Source: Eurosta solidaginis
Lineage: Eukaryota > Arthropoda > Insecta > Diptera > Tephritidae
Assembly: GCF_040869045.1 (NCBI RefSeq)
Contig: NC_090323.1
Coordinates: 267,410,392-267,474,391 of the forward strand
Direction: 5' to 3'
DNA: 64,000 bases
Shown in pieces: positions 59,001 through 64,000 of this stretch (positions within the stretch are counted from its first letter, which is position 1; every line of letters begins with the position of its first letter). The notes beneath the pieces were generated by a model. That model ran no database searches. It was not told where the DNA came from and worked only from the letters and a program-made list of their open reading frames with translations. The translations under genes and the position numbers were made by a program.

Positions 59001-60765
59001 GTTACTCTGGCACAACTTCGATCTGCATACTGTAATAGGTTAAACTCTTACTTAGAATCAGCCCCGACATCGCAATCTATGTGATACCTGTAATGTGTCG
59101 CCACATGACATCAACCATCTTTTAAATTGCAATGTCCAACGCTTCTCAAACCCGTGTCGTTTTGGTCCAACCCTATTGAAATTGTAAGTTTCCTGAGTTT
59201 CCGTTATGTGGATGGGAGTTGTGAGTGCTATACAACAAAAAGGGGTGACCCTTCTCCTTCAGAACGCTTCGAATCTAGACTTAAATTGTATCGAATTTAC
59301 TGTTTCCCACATTCTAAGGTGTTCTGCGTTTCCGTGTTGGCCTATACCTGCCGCATAACTGTCCGACTCTGGGAGTAACGTTGGAATTGCTACGTCATTG
59401 GGCTCTGCCTTAGTTAAACGGTTTTTTAATTTATGGTCACCGGAAGTTCTCGTCTGAGAAAGTGTCTAACGAATCAGAATGATTACGCATTTCAAAAATA
59501 TTTCCACATATCCCTGCAGAATAAATGTGCCGCCTCTGGACTAAACCATCTTCGGTGGCGCCGAGAATCCTTCACGTTAGCTGTTACCACCATGAGCCGA
59601 ACAAGTTAAGCCCCCCGAGAGAAAGACCAGCTCGCTGACGACCAGCATCAATGCTTTTTACTTAAATTCCATACAAATCAAAATAAAATTCCATACACAA
59701 TCCTCATACGCAATCGCTCGTGACTTGCTTTTAGTAGGTGCACATCAGCTACGCATGCGCATAAGACTATCCCTCCAAATATTGTGTATTCTCGTATAAA
59801 TAGTTTGCTTTGGCTGGCACATGCCACAATGTATTCATAAAATGCATGCGGGGCTTAGCCCACACTAATTTGTCTATGAAATAAATAAAATTGACAGCAA
59901 CAATTCTATAAAAATAACTGCATCAACAACACAAACTGACGACGATAGCTAATATTTTAGTTGCAACTACAATTTTATGCTAAGCTCCCTTGTTGTTGCT
60001 GTTTTTAAACGGTTTTACTTATTATTAAATTTGCTTTTATTGTTTTTATTGTCCTGCTTACCTTGGTGTGCAAGAATGCCAGACTCTTGTTGACATTTTC
60101 GATTTTATGTACACGCATACGACCGTTATTCGGTTTTCCTAGTTTCTCCGATGATATGATCTCCAGGAGCTTAAGTAATTTGATGCCATCAGCTAAATCT
60201 GTGAATAGGTCTTCGACCTCCATTTTTGCCTACAAACAGAACAAATGCTCAGTAAGCACGTTTGTATGTATTTATGAGTGTTTTTTAAGAAAATGAAAAA
60301 CTTGATTTTATTTATAGACTAAGTAAGTTTTAGTATTAAATTAATAAGCAGTGTCTTGCAGTAAGGAGAGTTAAGGATAGTGATAGGGTAGGGCTAGAGA
60401 TTGGGATCGGAATAGGGATAGGGATAAGGATAAAGAAAGGGATAGTGATAGATATGGGAATCGGAATGGAGTAACTGATAGTGAAAAGGTGACAATATAA
60501 AGGAAAGCTTAGTTTAAGGTGGTACACATCAACGGGTCTCATATAAAACTACCATTAAACTCGTTTATGGGGATCCCTCTACTCACTTTGATCAAAAATG
60601 AATTCATCCATTTTGTGAACGTCTTCTTCTGTATGTGTAAACGTTCCTCTTGTAACGTTTTAATGCGCTCATTCTCGAATTTTATAATGCCATCTCGTTG
60701 GTTCATGGTGGCATCTTTGCGATTTTGAGCCTGCAACGAGTAGCCACCTGGTTCATATTGTGATG
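13787..60765 (-). CDS. kst: karst, beta-heavy spectrin (19 coding exons)
   Basis: Beta-heavy spectrin pairs with alpha-spectrin in the apical membrane skeleton of epithelia, where in Drosophila it supports apical constriction, Crumbs-linked polarity and endomembrane traffic. The 19 exons listed separately join with matching phases and GT/AG borders into about 4,305 codons. The order is two CH (actin-binding) domains, spectrin repeats with an SH3 domain near the early repeats, many more repeats of the usual about 106-residue type, a basic coiled coil, a PH domain and a tail of Gln/His/Pro/Asn-rich exons. That order and length are those of beta-heavy, not conventional beta-spectrin. The ATG at 60706-60704 (GCCACCATGA context) gives about 4,286 residues, but the frame is open 19 codons upstream to a splice acceptor, so a longer N-terminus from an upstream exon is likely for some transcripts. 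I see no frame break. Confidence 0.93.
17104..17170 (+). pseudogene. tRNA-Lys(CTT) pseudogene
   Basis: GCCTAGTTAGCTCAGTCTGT then AGAGCTTGAGACTCTTAAGC matches the D arm and anticodon arm of tRNA-Lys with a CTT anticodon in the loop ACTCTTAA. The variable and T-arm part (GTCGTCCGTGCGGGCCCA) lacks the GGTTCGA box, so it is a degraded gene or the head of a tRNA-derived repeat. Confidence 0.6.
17397..17712. mobile_element. MITE, PIF/Harbinger-type
   Basis: 316 bp with terminal inverted repeats of about 42 bp: AGGGCCCATTACTGATACTT and, from the other end, ATGGCCCATTACTCATACTT. It is flanked by TTA (17394-17396 and 17713-17715), the 3-bp TWA duplication used by PIF/Harbinger elements. No coding capacity. 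Confidence 0.75.
18728..19264 (-). CDS. kst: kst exon 18 (His/Gln/Asn-rich tail)
   Basis: Acceptor AAATTTAG, donor G|GTTAGC (weak). Encodes [20 protein letters not shown], a His/Gln run (about 19096-19150, CAA/CAG codons), [18 protein letters not shown], Asn/Gly/Ser/Thr-rich stretches and [12 protein letters not shown]. The Gln run is prone to length change. Phase fits exons 17 and 19. Confidence 0.78.
20145..20667 (+). repeat. Solo LTR (copy B), complete, with ATAT duplication
   Basis: 523 bp from TGTGACGAATATTAGC to AATTCGTTAAA, with inverted ends (TGTGACGAAT / ATTCGTTACA in copy C). ATAT precedes (20141-20144) and follows (20668-20671), a 4-bp target duplication as in gypsy-type elements. 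The polyadenylation signal AATAAAGACC lies near 20559. Confidence 0.82.
21117..21180 (-). mobile_element. Jockey-type LINE 3' end, short
   Basis: TTGTTGTGTAACAGTGCTTC then ACCCCATGAAATTGGTGCGACC matches the reverse of the family 3' end. Only about 60 bp remain. Confidence 0.5.
21477..21608 (-). CDS. kst: kst exon 17 (tail)
   Basis: Acceptor TTTATCAAAG, donor G|GTAAAT. Encodes [18 protein letters not shown] and [18 protein letters not shown]. Phase 1 to phase 1, so it could be skipped without a frame change. Confidence 0.75.
21667..21808 (-). CDS. kst: kst exon 16 (proline-rich tail)
   Basis: Acceptor CTCCACTAG, donor G|GTGAGA. Encodes [30 protein letters not shown] and [25 protein letters not shown] is a polyproline SH3/WW-ligand type sequence. 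Too short to stand alone, but the phases (0, then 1) fit exons 15 and 17. Confidence 0.8.
21870..22082 (-). CDS. kst: kst exon 15 (Ser/Gln-rich tail)
   Basis: Acceptor ATTTACAG, donor AGG|GTGTGT (weak). Encodes [37 protein letters not shown], then [19 protein letters not shown]. Phase 0 both ends. Low-complexity cytoplasmic tail. Confidence 0.75.
22595..23102. repeat. Dispersed repeat with GTTCGG hairpin end (copy 1)
   Basis: Shares GTTCG-type termini and internal phrases (CGCATAACGG, CCACGCCCACTTTTTCGATA, GATAAAGCGATGAAACTTGG) with the opposite-strand copy at 52490-53009. No coding capacity; class unknown. Confidence 0.65.
25121..26650. repeat. 1,530-bp higher-order unit, copy 1
   Basis: This block of minisatellite is followed directly by a second copy at 26651-28180. 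Every stretch I compared was identical, and the flanks diverge at once outside the pair. Confidence 0.85.
26651..28180. repeat. 1,530-bp higher-order unit, copy 2
   Basis: Same length and sequence as 25121-26650, joined head to tail. The copies diverge after 28190 (TCCCGG versus TGCCGG). Confidence 0.85.
30151..30722 (+). repeat. Two tandem copies of a repeat with ACATCCAA arrays
   Basis: Copies at 30151-30449 and 30450-30722 share TTAAATTATAACTGTTCCTA, ACCACGCC and TCCAAATCGGTCCAGCCGTT. Each ends in an 8-bp ACATCCAA minisatellite (about 30309-30415 and 30608-30690) and CCCATTTATAATATATATTA. The offset is 299 bp; the second array has fewer units. Confidence 0.8.
31106..36983 (-). CDS. kst: kst exon 14 (long exon: repeats and PH domain)
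   Basis: 5,878 bp, 1,959 codons plus one base, acceptor GTTCTAG, donor AAG|GTAAGT. It encodes a long uninterrupted run of spectrin repeats, recognisable by DYGxD-type helix starts ([45 protein letters not shown]). A charged coiled coil follows ([18 protein letters not shown], about 31810-31930). Then comes a PH domain at about 31150-31430: [54 protein letters not shown] and the C-terminal helix Trp in [12 protein letters not shown] domains of beta spectrins bind phosphoinositides at the membrane. Confidence 0.95.
37064..38674 (-). CDS. kst: kst exon 13 (spectrin repeats)
   Basis: Acceptor CTTTCAG, donor AG|GTGAGT. 537 codons of spectrin repeats, about five, each with the Trp helix: [53 protein letters not shown] and [18 protein letters not shown]. 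Ends RQEQLR. Confidence 0.93.
38737..38876 (-). CDS. kst: kst exon 12
   Basis: Acceptor TTATTTTAG, donor TA|GTAAGT. Encodes [20 protein letters not shown] and [11 protein letters not shown], helix B of a repeat. Phases match exons 11 and 13. Confidence 0.88.
38935..39313 (-). CDS. kst: kst exon 11
   Basis: Acceptor CTCTTTTAG, donor GGC|GTAAGT. Encodes [18 protein letters not shown] and [18 protein letters not shown], then [14 protein letters not shown] and [12 protein letters not shown]: one full repeat and the start of the next. Confidence 0.9.
39314..40702 (-). other. kst: kst intron 10 with repeat debris
   Basis: About 1.4 kb. 39740-40030 resembles 16560-16830 (shared CTGCTAAATAT and GATACATTCATATTT), an old dispersed repeat. 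At 40450-40600 the plus strand reads [24 protein letters not shown]-like but without other support. No gene. Confidence 0.5.
40703..40849 (-). CDS. kst: kst exon 10
   Basis: Acceptor TTTATGCAG, donor AG|GTAAAT. Encodes [17 protein letters not shown] and [16 protein letters not shown], the second and third helices of one spectrin repeat. Confidence 0.88.
40924..41999 (-). CDS. kst: kst exon 9 (SH3 domain and repeats)
   Basis: Acceptor AATCAAG, donor TC|GTAAGT. Begins [19 protein letters not shown]. The SH3 domain lies at about 41696-41861: [27 protein letters not shown] and GFVPANYV show the acidic loop, the Trp pair and the PxxY end. An SH3 inside an early repeat is the mark of beta-heavy spectrin. 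The rest is a basic Pro/Val-rich linker ([17 protein letters not shown]) and spectrin repeats with [11 protein letters not shown] and AKVWMNEKM helices. Confidence 0.93.
42066..42416 (-). mobile_element. tRNA-headed SINE
   Basis: Read on the minus strand from 42416: ATGGTGTGGTGGTAGCGTAC TCCGCCTACC, an A-box-like start, then GCATTCAACTCCCGGGCAAA, a B-box-like part of a tRNA T arm. Together these form an RNA polymerase III promoter. The body contains TATTTCTGGCATGAAAAGC, AGATGCCGTTCGAAGTCGGC and ATGTAGGTCCCGTCC. I recall the head and body as a SINE common in fruit flies. Confidence 0.65.
42495..42736. repeat. Dispersed repeat with GTTCGG hairpin end (copy 3, fragment)
   Basis: Shares GACATCGAAAATGTGGGCAT, GTTATCGTGTTAACGGACGG and TGCTGAGTATAAAAATC with the copies at 22595-23102 and 52490-53009; the hairpin end is missing. 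Confidence 0.55.
42749..43340 (-). CDS. kst: kst exon 8 (spectrin repeats)
   Basis: Acceptor TTTTTGCAG, donor GAG|GTACGT. Encodes [35 protein letters not shown], then [18 protein letters not shown], the conserved Trp-centred helix A of two repeats. Ends KAGICTLE, just before the SH3-bearing exon. Confidence 0.9.
43400..44179 (-). CDS. kst: kst exon 7 (first spectrin repeats)
   Basis: Begins [15 protein letters not shown] (acceptor CACATAG). Contains [17 protein letters not shown] and heptad-rich helices typical of spectrin repeats, ending DDLEKAYA with donor AT|GTGAGT. Roughly two and a half repeats. Confidence 0.9.
44245..44432 (-). CDS. kst: kst exon 6 (link from CH2 to first repeat)
   Basis: Acceptor ATATTAAG, donor AA|GTAAGT. 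Encodes [36 protein letters not shown] and [12 protein letters not shown], helices that lead into the first spectrin repeat. Confidence 0.9.
47036..48553 (+). mobile_element. Helitron/INE-like element with about 129-bp tandem repeats
   Basis: Starts about ATATTATAAAACAAAGTCGC and ends GTCTGCTAGT. The centre (47240-48020) holds six tandem units; the GCTGTT landmark recurs at 47373, 47502, 47631, 47760, 47883 and about 48009 (period 123-129 bp). Units read AAATGAAAGCTGTTGATGAG, GACTAGGGTCTCGAGATATA and CCAAAACGTGGACC. A CTAGT-type end and central tandem repeats fit non-autonomous Helitron/INE-1-like elements. A purine-rich degenerate run follows at 48190-48490. Confidence 0.5.
48679..49140 (-). 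repeat. Solo LTR (copy C), truncated
   Basis: On the plus strand it opens TGTAACGAATTTAGGGAAAT, the outer end of the LTR, preceded by ATAT. The minus-strand TATAAAA (48885-48891) and AATAAA-type signal match copies A and B. The far end decays into TATCGCTTAGTAAT repeats near 49100-49140. Confidence 0.75.
49404..49415. repeat. 12-bp target duplication, left
   Basis: GTCTGTTCCTAT, identical to 50089-50100 on the far side of the LINE insertion. Confidence 0.85.
49416..50088 (-). mobile_element. Recent 5'-truncated Jockey-type LINE insertion
   Basis: 673 bp, ends in a CAA tail (plus-strand TTG run at 49416-49428), flanked by the perfect 12-bp duplication GTCTGTTCCTAT. It preserves a 198-residue open frame (50057-49461), the LINE C-terminus: [40 protein letters not shown], then a C-x2-C...H...H-x3-C motif in [17 protein letters not shown], ending [10 protein letters not shown]. 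It is the best preserved copy in the window. Confidence 0.88.
50089..50100. repeat. 12-bp target duplication, right
   Basis: GTCTGTTCCTAT, the second copy. Confidence 0.85.
50623..50752 (-). CDS. kst: kst exon 5 (CH2 end)
   Basis: Acceptor ATTTTCAG, donor AAT|GTAAGT. Encodes [16 protein letters not shown] and [16 protein letters not shown], the final helix of CH2 as in all beta spectrins. Confidence 0.9.
50827..51089 (-). CDS. kst: kst exon 4 (CH2)
   Basis: Starts [19 protein letters not shown], then [16 protein letters not shown] and [16 protein letters not shown], the CH2 core. Donor AG|GTAGGA, splitting a Ser codon completed by exon 5. Confidence 0.9.
51159..51275 (-). CDS. kst: kst exon 3 (CH1 end)
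   Basis: Acceptor TTATTTAAG, donor GTG|GTAAGT. Encodes [15 protein letters not shown] and [15 protein letters not shown], the last helix of CH1, then the start of the inter-CH linker. 39 codons, phase 0. Confidence 0.9.
52490..53009. repeat. Dispersed repeat with GTTCGG hairpin end (copy 2)
   Basis: Opposite orientation to copy 1. Contains a perfect hairpin GTTCGG-GTGTAA-CCGAAC at 52506-52523, GGGCGGTGCCACGCCCATTG, TCGAAAAAGTGGGCGTGGTT and a terminal TCAGCTGAGTATAAAAATGG. Confidence 0.7.
54310..54945 (-). mobile_element. Jockey-type LINE relic (minus)
   Basis: The plus strand has GTGTTAGAGGCGTTGGTTTC and GATGCCTGTTGGGATGCCCA, reverse forms of the LINE 3' region, and upstream the ...IHVDGIMLP... 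and [19 protein letters not shown] region. Frame changes and deletions throughout. Confidence 0.7.
56061..56553. mobile_element. MITE with TAA duplication and internal hairpin
   Basis: 493 bp. The ends AGCGCCAAATACACGACACG and (reverse) AGCGCCAAATACATGACACA continue as inverted repeats for about 40 bp. Flanked by TAA at 56058-56060 and 56554-56556, a TWA duplication. Contains the perfect hairpin at 56151-56216. Confidence 0.75.
56151..56216. repeat. Perfect 27-bp inverted repeat (hairpin)
   Basis: Left arm 56151-56177, 12-base spacer CAAAATATTTTA, right arm 56190-56216. Arm core CAGTTCGCGCAAATGTTCGC. No mismatch. Confidence 0.9.
58040..59225 (+). mobile_element. Jockey-type LINE relic (plus)
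   Basis: Decayed copy. Reverse-transcriptase phrases include [15 protein letters not shown] (near 58405), then [20 protein letters not shown] and [16 protein letters not shown] (58590-58690), and the Cys/His region near 59065-59125. Many stops and deletions. Confidence 0.75.
60062..60229 (-). CDS. kst: kst exon 2 (CH1)
   Basis: Acceptor TTTGTAG, donor AAG|GTAAGC, phase 0 on both sides. Encodes [20 protein letters not shown], the second actinin-type signature, and [18 protein letters not shown] to SLAFLHTK, the middle of the first CH domain. Confidence 0.9.
60230..60586 (-). other. kst: kst intron 1
   Basis: 357 bp. It contains a purine-rich degenerate GGGATA/GGAATA run at about 60375-60475 (plus strand), which is a pyrimidine run on the transcript. 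Nothing else noted. Confidence 0.6.
60587..60765 (-). CDS. kst: kst exon 1 (N-terminus, start of CH1)
   Basis: Acceptor TTTGCAG, donor AAA|GTGAGT. Encodes [19 protein letters not shown], then [19 protein letters not shown] and [13 protein letters not shown], the first signature of actinin-type actin-binding domains. The Met codon at 60706-60704 sits in GCCACCATGA. The open stretch before it shows the exon continues a coding upstream exon or a leader. Confidence 0.88.
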
Positions 60766-61060
60766 CTGCAAAGAAAAATAAAGAAAGTTAATTTTGTACT
60801 AACGTACAACATGAAGAGAAAGTTATTTCTAAAGTTGCCAGTAAATATTATGAAATTCAAATAGAACATAATATGAACAAATCGACTGAAAAGCTTCATT
60901 TTAGATCTCTTAGTAAAATATTATTAGCTGTTTTATCTTTCTTTCCGCTTGCTCCTCTTCTTCCCCTACTTCAGCATATACCCTCTCTTTCAGCTCTCCA
61001 CCTCGTAAATATATGTATATGTATATAGGATATCAAAACCAAATTCGTTTTGTGGATATA
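60766..61060. other. kst upstream intron or 5' flank, no feature
   Basis: Sequence upstream of the exon 1 acceptor, AT-rich with CT-rich patches (plus strand 60940-61000). No gene seen. Confidence 0.4.
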
Positions 61061-61070
61061 GCCAATACAG

Positions 61071-61248
61071 ATGTATATTGGAACGATTTTCCGTCATCCC
61101 TTGTCAAATTTGGTTTCGAGACAAACCGGTTTCGGAGTTGTGTTCTCGGAGAACGAAAATCGACACTGATGATGGCACAACGCCGAAACCAGTTTGTCTC
61201 GAAACCAAATTTGACAAGGGATGACGGAAAATCGTTCCAATATACATC
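61071..61248. repeat. Inverted repeat with about 64-bp arms
   Basis: The left arm starts GATGTATATTGGAACGATTT and continues through CCCTTGTCAAATTTGGTTTC to about 61135. The right arm is its reverse complement, ending at 61248, with one mismatch seen (CCGG versus CTGG). Spacer about 50 bp, bounded by GTTGTG and CACAAC. Both strands read DVYWNDFPSSLVKFGFETN. Confidence 0.85.
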
Positions 61249-61889
61249 ATTTATCCACCCTGTCGGAAAATCAACAAAACATAATAAGTTAGCCAATACA
61301 GCTTTATCCCTGGTCGGAAGCTGACATCGCCCCGTTTTGCAAAATTCCATATAGATTGCTGAAACGAACTTATACACCCCATACCCCACGAATTCAGTCT
61401 TGATTTAGGCTTTGGACGCTCTTAATTGTTAGACACACGAGTATACTCTATATTTATGGCTACATATAAGATCACTTCAAGAACTTATAACCTTCATAAG
61501 CAGTTAGCGGTACTTTAACCTCTTCGATGCCTTCAAAAAAAATGTGCGCAGCTTACTACGCACAAATGTTTACCTTACGAGTTACGCATTTGTTTGCTTC
61601 AATTAAGTTTTTGTTTATAATTGCAGAGCGGCGAACAATAACAATATTTACCAACAACCAGATGATAGAAAAAATGAATAAAAGAAAAGAAAATACTCTG
61701 TAGATATCAGTCAGCCACGACAACCCTAGGCCAAATAACGAATCAAGCAGAAGAAATTATATGTATATTTGTATGTACATATGTACTTGCGTAAATACAT
61801 ATAATAAAGGTAGAAAGACAATTCAATGGTCTTTCATATGTTCTTACTTGTCAGAGAAATGCATAAGGACTCTCGTGGAGAATTGAATG

Positions 61890-62620
61890 TTCTACAAAAA
61901 AGCTCTGAAAACAGCCCGCACAAAAAAAAAAATATAACAAAATTATTACATTATTATTGAAACAGCCCCGAAAACATTTCGAAATTAAAACGCATATAAT
62001 CTCGAAATAGTCCGGAGATAAGATTGCTAAAAAACACAGAAGAAAGGATAAACTGGCTTTTTTTAAAACGTTGGTACCTAATGCTCTACTGAAACACTTT
62101 TTTACGAAATTATCACTAACAGACCGTGATATACATAGTTCCAATAGAAATACTTCATATAAGATTCCCGAACGATCTCGAAAGGGCTCCGAAAAAGTTA
62201 TGAAATGATCTCGGCGATTTTATCACGAAAACAACAACAAAACTGATCCAAAACAGTTCCGAGAAGATCTGGATCACAATCCCACAACCGTTTCGAAGTA
62301 GTTCAAAAAGTCTTGAAATAGCTCCGAAAAGTTCCCTAAAACAATGCCAATATAGTCCTAAAATAATCAAGAAGTAGCCCCGAAATTATCCCGAAATAGC
62401 CCCGATATGACTCCAAAAATTACCCGAAAATAATCACGAAATGGTCCAAAAATTAGTCTGGTAGTGTTTCAGAAATAGCCCTAAAACGACCAAGAAACAA
62501 CTCGAAGAAATTCGTGAGATGATCCGCAAATGTGATCTCGAAATTTTCCGGAAATTGTTCCGGAATAATCCAAAAATAACGTAATCTGAAAACTGATAGC
62601 TTTTCCAAAATTATTCAGAC
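61890..62620. repeat. Degenerate array related to the large minisatellite
   Basis: Repeated CCCGAAATAGCCCCGA, CTCGAAATAGTCCGGAGA and GTTCCGAGAAGATCT phrases at irregular spacing, in the same strand sense as the 23.5-29.6-kb array. A last piece (CCCGAAATAGTCCCGAAAAC) stands at 62824-62844. Confidence 0.65.
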
Positions 62621-62639
62621 CAAAATCTATATATGTATA

Positions 62640-62815
62640 TATGTACCTATGGATACATGGATATCTGGATGTTTCGATGTTGGGATGACCAGATGTTGAT
62701 TTGCGACTTAATACACCAGCGCGGCTGAACTTGTTCCGCTAAAGCTTGGCTCACAAATAGCTAATACTCAAGAAGGATCTACTGGGCATATTCTTTTTTA
62801 AAGGCGGGAGTATCT
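62640..62815 (-). repeat. Relative of the ACATCCAA repeat, reverse strand
   Basis: TGGATATCTGGATGTTTCGA and GGGATGACCAGATG echo the reverse of the ACATCCAA arrays at 30.3-30.7 kb. AGCGCGGCTGAACTTG and AAGAAGGATCTACTGGGC match the reverse of the adjoining body. Confidence 0.5.
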
Positions 62816-62849
62816 TCAAGCTATCCCGAAATAGTCCCGAAAACAATCC

Positions 62850-63337
62850 TGTTACGGCGGCAAGACCACAGATAGGGCGCGCTCGTAATAATGGTGGGGA
62901 GAAAAGAAAGGAGAAAACACAAACGAATTCGTTATAAAAAGATACACAATAATGTTTATTGAAGTGAAAGTAAATGCAATTGTAGAATTAATCCAATTAG
63001 TAACAATTCAAGATTTCCGATTGCGGAGTGTATAAAATGAATTTTATAATTTTGATTGACAAAGGACTTACCTTCGGTGGCTTGGCTGCTGGCGGTTTCT
63101 TAAACGTTCGCAAAAGAAGTTAAAGAGGTAAAAAAGACTTTATTTCGTGGCCACCGCCGAATCCTAGGCTTAACTATTATCCGGCGGGGTAAACGGTTAT
63201 CGGTATAAACCGATATGAATAAATGAAAAAGAAAACTAAAGCGATACGAGGGTGCACCGCCATATTTAGGCTTGTGGCCTAAACATGCCGGCCCCCTTGC
63301 GGCGAGCAACTTCGAAACGACCGTAACGCCCCCAACA
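62850..63337 (-). repeat. LTR of a BEL/Pao-like element
   Basis: On the minus strand it starts TGTTGGGGGCGTTACGGTCG and ends CTTGCCGCCGTAACA, so it has TG...CA with TGTT/AACA ends. Two AATAAA-type signals occur (near 63136 and 62950). It follows the protease frame at higher coordinates, so an internal deletion has removed the rest of pol. Confidence 0.6.
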
Positions 63338-63526
63338 ACCAAGTCCCAAAGGGCTTGCGAGAACGAATCTCAACTTAAAATTAACGAATCTCAACTTAAA
63401 TTTAGACCCTGCAGTAAATGCGTATGGAAGAAAAAATAGTATGACCAGGATACATAATTCGACCGACGCCAGACGCTTCTTCGTGGAATTCTTATTGAAT
63501 GGACAGTTGCCTGATTATTGTTGGTG
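63338..63526 (-). other. Internal remnant between protease and LTR
   Basis: No clear reading frame; AACGAATCTCAACTTAAA is repeated at 63364 and 63384. Joins the BEL-like protease relic to its LTR. Confidence 0.4.
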
Positions 63527-64000
63527 GGCTCCAGACACTACCAACCCGAATATGGTGGCTTGAGTGAGCAGCCCGCCTACGTTCGACGGTGGTGTGCCGC
63601 TAACCATTAGGCTGGCGTAGACATCGGCACCTAGTGTGAGCCGGACAGGTGTAGACCGGTGGAAAGCTGGATCCGCCAGCTTCATAAATTGGAATGGCGT
63701 GGCTACCGATGGATCCAGAGTTGCTGTTGGACTAAGCCTTGAATATCATGACACCACTGTGGCCTGGGTCGTCACTGCTCCCGTTACCCCGAATTCCCCT
63801 CGCAGAACAAGCGTGCACTTCACGTGATAGGACGTGCCGGTACGCTCTAACCCGAGGTCCCTTGCGAGGTTTGCATCGATGATGGAATTCGAAGCGCAGG
63901 AATCGATAAGGGCGCGTACTGCGTGGAGCTTCCCTCCTGCTGCTATCCGAACGACCGCCGTTGAAGCTATGGCTACAAATGCGCGTGTAATGATCGTTGC
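63527..64000 (-). pseudogene. BEL/Pao-like aspartic protease region, partial and broken
   Basis: From the window edge the minus strand reads VRIAAGGKLHAVRALIDSC, then ASNSIIDANLARDLGLERT, a retroviral-type protease with D-S-C where D-S-G or D-T-G is usual. A stop occurs at 63748-63746. The frame continues TPFQFMKLADPAFHRS, LTLGADVYASLMVSG and QATIFGLVVSGAH, the usual post-protease sequence of BEL elements, with a stop near 63520. The gag part is off the window. Confidence 0.75.

Larger units (their letters stand above)
51276..60061 (-). other. kst: kst intron 2 (8.8 kb)
   Basis: Filled with mobile DNA listed separately: a GTTCGG-hairpin repeat (52490-53009), LINE copies (54310-54945, 58040-59225) and a nested MITE pair (55959-57081). 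Stretches 51490-52480, 53010-54300, 54950-55950, 57090-58030 and 59230-60060 show no gene. 55480-55800 has repeated CGCCCCATCTCAAAA-like phrases, similar in style to 15000-15110 and 45120-45250, suggesting an old dispersed repeat. Confidence 0.6.

Overview
The window looks like genomic DNA from a higher (schizophoran) fly, probably a tephritid-like species. It contains one host gene, interrupted by large introns packed with fly-type transposons. Species is inferred from gene and repeat character only; nothing here names it.

Main gene: the minus strand carries nearly all of karst (kst), the beta-heavy spectrin gene. I could place 19 coding exons between 60765 and 13787. Every splice phase is consistent, so they join into one open frame of about 4,305 codons (about 4,286 from the well-contexted ATG at 60706). 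The order is two calponin-homology (CH) domains, a long series of spectrin repeats with an SH3 domain in the early part, a basic coiled-coil segment, a PH domain, and a low-complexity C-terminal tail (Gln/His/Asn/Pro-rich) ending in a basic segment. The very 5' end (upstream leader or first exon) was not found with confidence.

Left flank (1-13 kb): nested mobile DNA. From left to right it holds a BEL/Pao LTR retrotransposon inserted in a Jockey-type LINE, a broken unrecognised minus-strand gene (4.5-5.9 kb), relics of two other LINEs, and then a 3.5-kb Transib-like (RAG1-related) DNA transposon. The Transib-like element is the most notable find. It sits inside another LINE copy with a perfect 5-bp target duplication, its ends begin CACAGTG, and its transposase frame is recognisable but broken. 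A further insertion lies inside it. A gypsy-type solo LTR follows.

kst introns: these hold solo LTRs, a tRNA-Lys pseudogene, two MITEs with TWA target duplications (PIF/Harbinger-type), a tRNA-headed SINE, a Helitron-like element with about 129-bp tandem repeats, several 5'-truncated LINE copies (one with a perfect 12-bp target duplication), and a 6-kb minisatellite of about 90-100-bp monomers. That minisatellite contains a tandem 1,530-bp higher-order duplication.

Right flank (60.8-64 kb): a long inverted repeat, a degenerate array related to the large minisatellite, and the LTR plus protease part of a second, minus-strand BEL/Pao-like element running off the window.
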